From: CAZHRK01 sp964534555
GTDB lineage: Bacteria > Babelota > Babeliae > Babelales > RVW-14
DNA: 64,000 nt
Direction: 5' to 3'
Assembly (NCBI GenBank): GCA_964534555.1
Contig: CAZHRK010000001.1
Location: forward strand, 1-64,000
Part shown: one piece after another, positions 25,561-32,800 of the stretch
Layout of the letters: each line of letters starts with the position of its first letter
Numbering within the stretch: position 1 is the stretch's first letter
Program-made: the position numbers and the translations under genes
Notes under the pieces: model-generated
Told to the model about the DNA's origin: nothing
The model's database searches: none
The model's input: the letters and a program-made list of their open reading frames with translations, nothing else

Positions 25561-26737
25561 TTCGCTCAGCTGCAAGCTGAACAGCATCAGTCCACGCTAT
25601 AATCTTATTTTCCCCTGCGGTCAGATTTTGTGCGGGACCATCATGCACAAGAAAGCTTTTAACCTCAACATCCTCAAGATTTTCTGACCAAAATTTTAGA
25701 CCTTTAAAATACTCTGACCTAATCGTCTGTGATGATTTTATTTCAATAATTTTTAGATGATCTGCAAATTCAAGTACTGCATCAACTTCTTCTCCTCTGG
25801 GACCACGTAAAAAATAAATATTATTTTGCAAACCTTCATTATAACGTGCTTTTAAAAGCTCCATAATAATAAGATTTTCAAAAAGTGATCCAAAAGCATA
25901 ATGATTTTTAAGCGAATCAAGTGAATCAATTCGCAAAAGACTGCACGCAAGAGCCGTATCAACAAAATAAAGTTTGGTGCTTTTGATTACACGTTTTGAT
26001 GTATTTTTAAACCAAGGCTCAATAAGCATAATTATGTAACTTGCTTCCAAAAGCGAAAGCCATTGTTTTGCCGTTGCTTGATTAATTCCAGCATCAACAG
26101 CCAGCGCTGAAACATTAAGCAGTTGCCCAACTCGGCCAGCACACAACGTAATAAACCGCTTAAATGTTGATAAATCTTTAATAGAAAGAAGCTGTCGTGC
26201 ATCTCGCTCAACATATTGTTCAATATAACTAGCAACCCAGTCTTTAGGCGAAAGCCTCTGAACAAAAGCACGTGGATACAATCCATTTAAAATAATTTCA
26301 GAGCTTTCTGCCTGCAAGAGGGATTCATTTTTTAGCTCATCAAGTGACAACGGAAAAAGCTTAAGCAGTGCAACTCGGCCTGCAAGGCTTTGGCTAATTG
26401 ATTCCATCATTAAATAGTTTTGTGAGCCAGTCAGAATACAAAACCCAGGAGAAGGTGATTCATCCAAGTAGCCCTGCAAATATGAAAGCAACTGCGGGAC
26501 TCTTTGAAATTCATCTATAATGATGCCCTTACCCTTCCATGCTTGCGCCAAAAATCCTCGCGGATCTTGTTCCACCATTTCTCTGGTATCTGGTGCTTCT
26601 AAGGAAACGTAGACATAGTCTGGGAACACAGCACGCACAAGAGTTGATTTTCCAGCCTGACGTGGACCAAGGACAGCAACAGCAGGCATTTTAGTAGCAA
26701 GCTCACGCAAGCGATGCGCTAAAGATCGAACAATCAT
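25553..26737 (-). CDS. AAA ATPase of the AAA_14/DUF4143 family
   Basis: About 394 residues. N-terminal P-loop domain: Walker A GPRQAGKST near residues 24-32, Walker B KGIIIDEFQRVP near 82-93, sensor CILTGSQNYL. The C-terminal DUF4143 domain has a winged-helix part, then YFVDTALACSLL, FGSLFENLIIMELLKA and a nuclease-like EVDAVLEF ... IIEIKSS segment. Members are widespread, often multi-copy and laterally moved; their function is not settled. The ATG at 26737 has GGAGG 6 nt upstream; an in-frame codon at 26788 lacks one. The last residue and stop codon come from the flanking repeat. The gene is isolated between two related repeat clusters. Confidence 0.88.
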   Translation of the reverse strand: MIVRSLAHRLRELATKMPAVAVLGPRQAGKSTLVRAVFPDYVYVSLEAPDTREMVEQDPRGFLAQAWKGKGIIIDEFQRVPQLLSYLQGYLDESPSPGFCILTGSQNYLMMESISQSLAGRVALLKLFPLSLDELKNESLLQAESSEIILNGLYPRAFVQRLSPKDWVASYIEQYVERDARQLLSIKDLSTFKRFITLCAGRVGQLLNVSALAVDAGINQATAKQWLSLLEASYIIMLIEPWFKNTSKRVIKSTKLYFVDTALACSLLRIDSLDSLKNHYAFGSLFENLIIMELLKARYNEGLQNNIYFLRGPRGEEVDAVLEFADHLKIIEIKSSQTIRSEYFKGLKFWSENLEDVEVKSFLVHDGPAQNLTAGENKIIAWTDAVQLAAERNA

Positions 26738-26790
26738 ACAAAACCTCCGCTTATACACTACTAATCGATAGATTAAGGCAATCTGCACAG

Positions 26791-26804
26791 TTTTGCTAGT
26801 TAAC
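26791..26804 (+). repeat. Direct repeat TTTTRCTAGTTAAC, copy 2
   Basis: TTTTGCTAGTTAAC. It also sits in the loop of an imperfect inverted repeat GCACAGTTTT / AAAACCGTGC upstream of the ATPase gene. Confidence 0.5.
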
Positions 26805-26857
26805 TAATAAAACCGTGCAAAATAAGCTTTTATAGCGATTATAAAAGGTGCTTTTAC

Positions 26858-26896
26858 CCGCTCGATCAGACTCTTCGATAAACTCAGGGCGAGCGG
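26858..26896 (-). repeat. REP-like 39-nt palindrome, copy 5 (inverted)
   Basis: CCGCTCGATCAGACTC ... CAGGGCGAGCGG; opens the second repeat cluster, in the same inverted orientation as copy 1. Confidence 0.8.
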
Positions 26897-27080
26897 TGAG
26901 GGGTTGCGTTAATCGATGCAGTTGGGGGCAGGTGCGGAAAGCATGAAGCAGAACCTCTAGGGTCGGCGCGGGCAGGAACAGTGGGCCGCCAGGGTCGTAT
27001 TAGGCACTCTCGCGCCTAATTAAATAAAATATGAATTCAACATAGTGATATGCCAAACCTGTTCCGGTCTGGCGACTACC
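26897..27080 (+). repeat. Paralogous repeat block, copy 2
   Basis: Second copy of 24877-25059, same orientation, offset about 2020 nt. Confidence 0.8.
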
Positions 27081-27116
27081 CTAACAACCGATTATTCAGT
27101 GTGATGTCTTCTATCC

Positions 27117-27155
27117 CCGCTCGCCCTGAGCCTGTCGAAGGGTCTGATCGAGCGG
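27117..27155 (+). repeat. REP-like 39-nt palindrome, copy 6
   Basis: Almost identical to copy 3 (TCTGATCGAGCGG instead of TTTGATCGAGCGG). Confidence 0.8.
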
Positions 27156-27375
27156 TCATTATTATTAAATTAATTTTGTTTATTAAAAATAATGATTAAT
27201 ACATTGTGCGGCATCGGCCGCATACGACCAGGATGGTGTTTGGTCACCACCCTGGACCCAGACCACCAGCGCTGGCTTCGCTGGACCAGCCACCGATCAC
27301 CCTCGCATACATGCTCCAGGTGATCGCACCGGCGAAGTTACACTAACGCACGGAGGAGGCCTCCGTGAATCTCCA
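27156..27375 (+). repeat. 220-nt multi-hairpin block, copy 2
   Basis: Second copy of 25102-25321. The CACGGAGG/CCTCCGTG stem is conserved, but its loop has changed from ACA to AGG. One stem of this copy carries a mismatch (CCAGGATGGTG). Confidence 0.8.
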
Positions 27376-27488
27376 GGGCAATTGCAAAACAGGAACAGGT
27401 TTTGCTTATCACTATGTTGAAATACATTTTTATATGCGGGCGCGGGAGTTACCCGCGCCGGCCCCAACTGCACCGATTGATGCCACCC
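27376..27488. repeat. Inverted, degraded fragment of the paralogous block
   Basis: CCCCAACTGCACCGATTGATG (27463-27483 region) and TATCACTATGTTGAAATAC (about 27406-27424) are reverse-complement relatives of words in 26897-27080. A local GC-rich hairpin GCGCGGG/CCCGCGC is also present. Confidence 0.55.
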
Positions 27489-27527
27489 CCGCTCGCCCTG
27501 AACTCGTCAAAGGGTCTGATCGAGCGG
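27489..27527 (+). repeat. REP-like 39-nt palindrome, copy 7
   Basis: CCGCTCGCCCTGAACTCGTC ... GTCTGATCGAGCGG, a diverged core with intact terminal arms. Confidence 0.75.
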
Positions 27528-27528
27528 A

Positions 27529-27624
27529 CCTCTAGGGTCGTCTTAGGCAGGAACAGGCCTAATTAATATGAATTTCATATATTTATAACCTAAACCTGTT
27601 CCTGTTTAGGTATTACCCTAGAGG
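27529..27624 (+). repeat. 96-nt foldback element
   Basis: Outer arms CCTCTAGGGT (27529-27538) and ACCCTAGAGG (27615-27624). Inner arms TTAGGCAGGAACAGG (27543-27557) and CCTGTTCCTGTTTAG (27595-27609) pair with few mismatches. The tip contains ATATGAA-T-TTCATAT. It looks like a small foldback (MITE-like) element; no terminal duplication could be fixed. Confidence 0.65.
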
Positions 27625-27714
27625 CCCTGTTCCGGTCTGGCGACTACCCTCTCCAAAGGCCTTATCAATCGGCGCTAGCATAACCTCATGTCAAGGCTCA
27701 CGCACACACACAAT

Positions 27715-27744
27715 AAAAAAGAGCCCTGCTTTCACAGGGCTCTT
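27715..27744 (-). terminator. Terminator of the outer-membrane barrel gene
   Basis: Perfect 10-bp stem AAGAGCCCTG/CAGGGCTCTT, loop CTTTCA; six A's at 27715-27720 become a U-tract on the minus strand. Confidence 0.9.
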
Positions 27745-27778
27745 GAACAACTCTAAACGTTGTTACGCGATCAAATGC

Positions 27779-29671
27779 TTAGAAGCGAACGTTAAATCCG
27801 CAGTGTGCATCGCGATCACGGAACGCGTTTTGACCAGCAAACGCCATAGCGCCACCAGCAAATACTTCAAAGTTCTTGAGTACTTGCGCTGAAGTCTCAA
27901 AGCGAGCTTTGTGCGTAATGCTCTCGGTACCTTTTTCTGCAAGGGTATTGCTAAGGTCTTTTTCGTTAGCCGCACCAGTAGCAAGTTTACCAAGCCATGA
28001 TTCCATTTTTGACTTCTTAAACTTCACATTGTCTTTTGTCTTGTAGTAGAACTCGTAGCCAAGCATGCTGCGAATATCTTTTGTATCTGGGTGTGTGAAA
28101 TTAAAGTCAACGTGGCCGATCATATAGCTCCAGCTTACGTCTGCATCAGCGCGAGGGCCAATATTTTTAACCGTTGAGCCTTTAAACACTGCGCATCTGC
28201 GCTCTGTGCCCTCAAGCACAAAGCTGTATGAAGCATCAGCTTTAACGCTCATCCAGCTGAACGGACGATACGCGACTAAGCCAGCAAGCTTAATTTCCCA
28301 GTGCTCGCCATTACCAAGAATCGCCTTGTACGCACCTGTGTATTTATCTTTGTCGCCACCTGTTGGCAGTCTGACGCCAAGCGCAAGCTCAGTAACAAGA
28401 TCATCACTAAAGCCGTGCTCATAAAACACATCAAGATCAATATCACCCATGCCAGAGCGGATTTCTGAATCAAGGCTAAACCCATTTGATGAAAGATATT
28501 GAAATGCATTGATATTATACTGTTGCAGCATTAAATCAATCTGACGAGTAACAAAAGTACCAGCACCAGCATCTGCGTTAATACCAAAGCGATCAATATT
28601 ATCAGCCGAGTTAGCAGATCTTCTAAAAATCAACCAGGTTTTATCTGCATTTTTCTTAAACGCATCAGAGTTAATAAGGTTTGCATATGTAGCAAGTCCA
28701 CCAGCCCCAGCAGCAGCAGCACCATCAAAATAGCGTATTGATGCACCATCCACAGGGAGATTGCTATAATCAGCAGCGATAGAAGTAACACTAGCTAGTC
28801 CAAAACGCTCTCCAGCTATAGCAGGACGAGCTGGATTTGCATCAGTCATTTGGTACTGATAGGCAAATGGTTCGTTTGTTCCTGGTCTGCTAACAGTAAT
28901 TGCAGCATTTTTGTTGTTAGCACCTACAGCTTGTACTGCAACACCCCCAGCAGCGGTCGCACCAGCAGAGTTGTTAGTAATAGATTGCCCAAATAACGTC
29001 ATTGAGTTTGGACCAACAGCTCCACCAACAAGAGCAGCATCTCCATTAGCATCAACAAGCTTGCTTACTATATCCATTCTGTAAGCTTTTGCTAAAACTT
29101 GTTGTGTTCCGGTAATATCGTCACCAGCAGCATTTGCTGCAACTTTAATAACTTTTGACCTTACAAAATCTGAGGTTGGATCTTCAGTTTTATCAAGGCC
29201 GCTGTCTTGACGCTCAATCTCAATGCGTCTAAACGGCACGCTCGCGCGCACACCGATTCGTCCATGCTTTTCCCACACTGGGTAGTCAAAGCGCAGACCA
29301 ACGGTCATACCTGTTTCTGCATACTCTGCGCGAGGAGACATTAATTTAGCAGCTACGAGTGGATTATAGCCTGCAGCATTTTTTTGCGCTGTCGCATCAG
29401 GATAAATTTCTTCAATCTTAAAGTCTGATTTACCAAACATTACCGCTGTCAGTGGCTGAGTTTTGGTGCTGTGCTTGGTAAAAGATTTGTGCGCTTGCTT
29501 AACGTGCATTGCTGACCACAAATTAAGGTTCCAGCTCTCTTCATTAAGCTTTTCAAAGCTGTAACGGAGCGGGCCGTTACCGCTTACCCATGGTGAGCGA
29601 TACTCAGTTGCAAACGCATGGCTTGCAACAAGTGCGCTCAAGAGGGCGAGCTTGAGTGTACGTAATTTCAT
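27779..29671 (-). CDS. Predicted outer-membrane beta-barrel protein
   Basis: 630 residues: signal peptide (MKLRTLKLALLSALVASHAFA), then a mature protein whose C-terminal 250 residues alternate hydrophobic and polar residues in strand-like blocks (GDIDLDVFYEHGF, VTELALGVRLPTGG, WMSVKADASYSFVLEG). It ends NVRF, the terminal Phe that marks substrates of the outer-membrane insertion machinery. An Ala/Gly/Asn-rich insert (about 165-375) could be a surface loop or passenger. No named family recognised. It lies downstream of the 1829-residue protein gene on the same strand, with only a hairpin between, so the pair may be made together. Confidence 0.7.
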   Translation of the reverse strand: MKLRTLKLALLSALVASHAFATEYRSPWVSGNGPLRYSFEKLNEESWNLNLWSAMHVKQAHKSFTKHSTKTQPLTAVMFGKSDFKIEEIYPDATAQKNAAGYNPLVAAKLMSPRAEYAETGMTVGLRFDYPVWEKHGRIGVRASVPFRRIEIERQDSGLDKTEDPTSDFVRSKVIKVAANAAGDDITGTQQVLAKAYRMDIVSKLVDANGDAALVGGAVGPNSMTLFGQSITNNSAGATAAGGVAVQAVGANNKNAAITVSRPGTNEPFAYQYQMTDANPARPAIAGERFGLASVTSIAADYSNLPVDGASIRYFDGAAAAGAGGLATYANLINSDAFKKNADKTWLIFRRSANSADNIDRFGINADAGAGTFVTRQIDLMLQQYNINAFQYLSSNGFSLDSEIRSGMGDIDLDVFYEHGFSDDLVTELALGVRLPTGGDKDKYTGAYKAILGNGEHWEIKLAGLVAYRPFSWMSVKADASYSFVLEGTERRCAVFKGSTVKNIGPRADADVSWSYMIGHVDFNFTHPDTKDIRSMLGYEFYYKTKDNVKFKKSKMESWLGKLATGAANEKDLSNTLAEKGTESITHKARFETSAQVLKNFEVFAGGAMAFAGQNAFRDRDAHCGFNVRF

Positions 29672-29771
29672 AAATCAATTTCCTAATTTTATCATCTAAT
29701 CATCGTCCTGAATTTTTACATTCTTATGGTATGGCAAGATGATTTTTGCTGAATTTACATAGAACTGTGCA

Positions 29772-29792
29772 GGGGAGAGAATATCTCTCCCC
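29772..29792 (-). promoter_or_regulatory. Intercistronic hairpin
   Basis: Perfect 8-bp stem GGGGAGAG/CTCTCCCC around AATAT, 10 nt past the stop of the giant gene. Without a U-tract it looks more like an mRNA 3'-end stabiliser or partial attenuator than a terminator. Confidence 0.5.
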
Positions 29793-29802
29793 TCTATAAT
29801 AA

Positions 29803-32800
29803 CTATCGTGAAACAGTCATTGCATTAGGCTGAATACCCGCTGCATCTGTACCAGCATTAAATGTACCCATATCAAGTGCTTCATTTAATGTACCGCCAC
29901 CAATTAATGCAAAATCAGGTGTACGATAGATTTGTGAACCACTTCCATCGGTATATTTTTCTGATGCTGTAGTATATGCAACTAACGTCTCAAACGCTGT
30001 GGAGCCAACGGTAACACGACGTGTCGTTTGAAGATCAAATGGTCTGAAAGCAAGGAAATTATAGAACTCAGTAGCAGATGCAAAGCTGAATTCTTTTCCT
30101 CTGCTTCCAAGCGCAGGATAATCTCCAACAAGATTTGTAGATAAGTCTAGTTGACGATCAAGCAAGAGCTGACCAGAAGCAAGAATGCTGTAGGCTGTGC
30201 CATCAGCATCAACCACGCCAGCGAAATCGCTGATCATGACTGACTGCTCTGCCGCTGCAGCAGGAACAAGCATAAGGTTACCGCCACCACGGACACTTGC
30301 TACAGTTTGGTCAACTTGCTTCCAGCTGAAGCTGTTTGCAGGACCAACTGCAAGGAGTGATGCAGCGCTGTCATAACCATCTGCAATATTCTTGTGCTCG
30401 AAGATACCGTTACGCAGTTCAACCTGAACGCTGTTAACGTTGTAAAGTGGCGCTACACGCCATACACCGTTTGTCAGTGTTGTGTCTGGTGAGAACTGTG
30501 GACGACCATCTACAAGTGTCGCAACGCCGTCGCCATCAACCACTGGGTTGAGCGCAGCATCTGCTTCGCCGTTAGGGCTGCCGTTCTTATTGCTGATACC
30601 AGCACCAAGACCAACAAAGCCTTCACGATCGATATGAAGCAGCGCACGAGCACCATTAAGCGCAAGCTTAAAGTTAATGCTGTGGCCTGAGCGGCTTTCT
30701 GTGTTACCAACTTGGAACGCACCACCTGACAATGTCTCTGTACCGATGTACATCGCTGATTGACGAGCAAGTGAGAACACAACGTCTGTTGACGGTGTTT
30801 GTACGTCAGTTTCAATACCAACAAAGGTATTGCCATTGACTGTCGCTTGCGCATCTTTGTTCAGCCAGATTTGGCCTTTACCAACGATACGGATACGTGA
30901 GTTTGCAAGAGGAGCATTATTTACGATATCGCTTGATGTTGTGAATGGTACGAACTTAGAAAGCTCTTTATCACCTTCAAATACGAGTTGTGACTCGTCG
31001 TTGAAGTAAAGTACCACGCCGCCAACAACTGAATCAGCATCTGGGAAGCGGATTGTTGCGCCAGACTCGAGTACGAGTTTGACTTTGCCACCAAATGCGA
31101 TTTGTTGAAGACCTACACCTTGACCAAATGAGCTAAGGTCAAGCTCTCTGCCTGCAGGAACACGGATTTCGAAATCCTGTGTTGACTGGAATGTAAGACG
31201 CTGTGGAGCATCTGCGTTTGCACCGAACAGATCTGTCGCTACAAGCGCTTGACGATCAACAACCAAGAGGTTGCTGTTAACGTCAACAGTCATATCACCC
31301 ATTGGGCAGATGGTTACATAGTCTTTACCAAGCAAGTTCCATGCGTTTGTTGAGTGCTCGTTCCAGCTGCGTGAGCCAAGACCCATGCGACCGTTAAATT
31401 CACCAAACAATACTGCGTGTGCGCCTTCAGAAATAAAGCGCTCTGCAAGCTGCTCGCGTGTTGACGCTTGTGAGCAGAACTCACGAACACGTGCAACAGC
31501 AGGAGACAAGCCATCACCAGCTACATCAAGAACAAATGGATCAGACATTGTAGCACCAGCAACACGAAGCTGATTAATGTCTGTACCTGCACTCACCATC
31601 AGAATATCTGCTGGGCGCTTAACAGGAGCTGACACGCTCTCTGTTGCACGAGTAAGGTTAATAAGCGCTTCAGACAAGCGAGGTGAACGAGCAACTGCTT
31701 TGCGGCGAGCTGCACGAGCCTTAACTTGATCAGCGTTTGTAACAAGGTCAGATGAACCAGGAACATTTGCAACAGATGTTGAAAGATCTGGATTATCTTT
31801 GTAGAACCAGCCGATAAGCGCTTCTTCCACGCCGTTTTTGTCAACAGCAGGAGTACGGCTATCATTAATATCAAACAAACGAACAAAACCAAGGGTTCCG
31901 TCGACTGTTTCAGAATCAACAGTTGTGTACGCATCACGACGAGCAGAGAACATTCTGCGTGTGAAGTTGTACGGCTGTACTGCAAAAGATCTGTCAAAAG
32001 TAACTTGATCTTTTGGAAGATCAACAACACCTGAAAGTTGTACAACGCGGATGTTACCATCGTAGTTGTAATCGTTCCAAATACGTTGACCAAGCATTGT
32101 TGTAAATACAGCTTGGCTTTCACCTGTAGCTGTGATTTTACCACCGTGCTTAACATATACAGCACCGCTGTCATTGTCTGTTGCGAGTGGAACAGGAAGG
32201 ATTCTGCCGTTTTGGTCAAATGAACCAAAGCAGATGTAGCTACCGCCAATAGAAACTGTCGCAGCTGGAACGCGTTGTGCATCAAGCTCGAAGAGTTCTG
32301 ATTGGAAGAAGCTTTCATCTTTAACAAGTGGCTCAGCATTAACATCAACGATGCTTGGGTATGGGTATGAACCTGGGAATGCACCAGCATCAGCCGCAGG
32401 AGCTTCTACCCCACCAAGTGTAACGAATGATGTATCAAACGCTGCAGTAGCGCCCCAACCAATAGCCATGTTACATACAGGCTCAGCACCATTTGGTTGT
32501 GTGTTATCAAGAAGTGGTGGCTGGCTGAACATGAAGAGGTGGTGTGCGCGTTGTTTGTCTGCAAATGAAGGCGTTACGTCAACAACTGCTTGTGTATCAG
32601 GGTGGAACTCATTACCGTTTACGATTGAGAGTTCAACTGTTGCTGATCCGTTAAGCGCATCGTCTGCATCTGGAGTGTTGTGCTTAAATACGTTCCACTG
32701 GCATGACTCTGTGACGTAGTTGTTGCTACCGTCTGCCATGAGCGCAAGCGCGCTACCGCATTGGAATACACGACCAAAACCAGTCAGAAGTGTATCAAGT

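Noticed and set aside
24838..27650. CRISPR array
   Set aside because: Repeats are irregularly spaced, occur in both orientations and have no uniform spacers; no cas genes nearby.
24771..27650. Insertion sequence
   Set aside because: No transposase or recombinase frame is visible; the enclosed gene is an ATPase of a different family.
31599..32390. 263-codon frame within the giant surface protein
   Set aside because: Same-strand shifted frame with Leu/Gln/His bias, produced by the regular codon use of the real gene.
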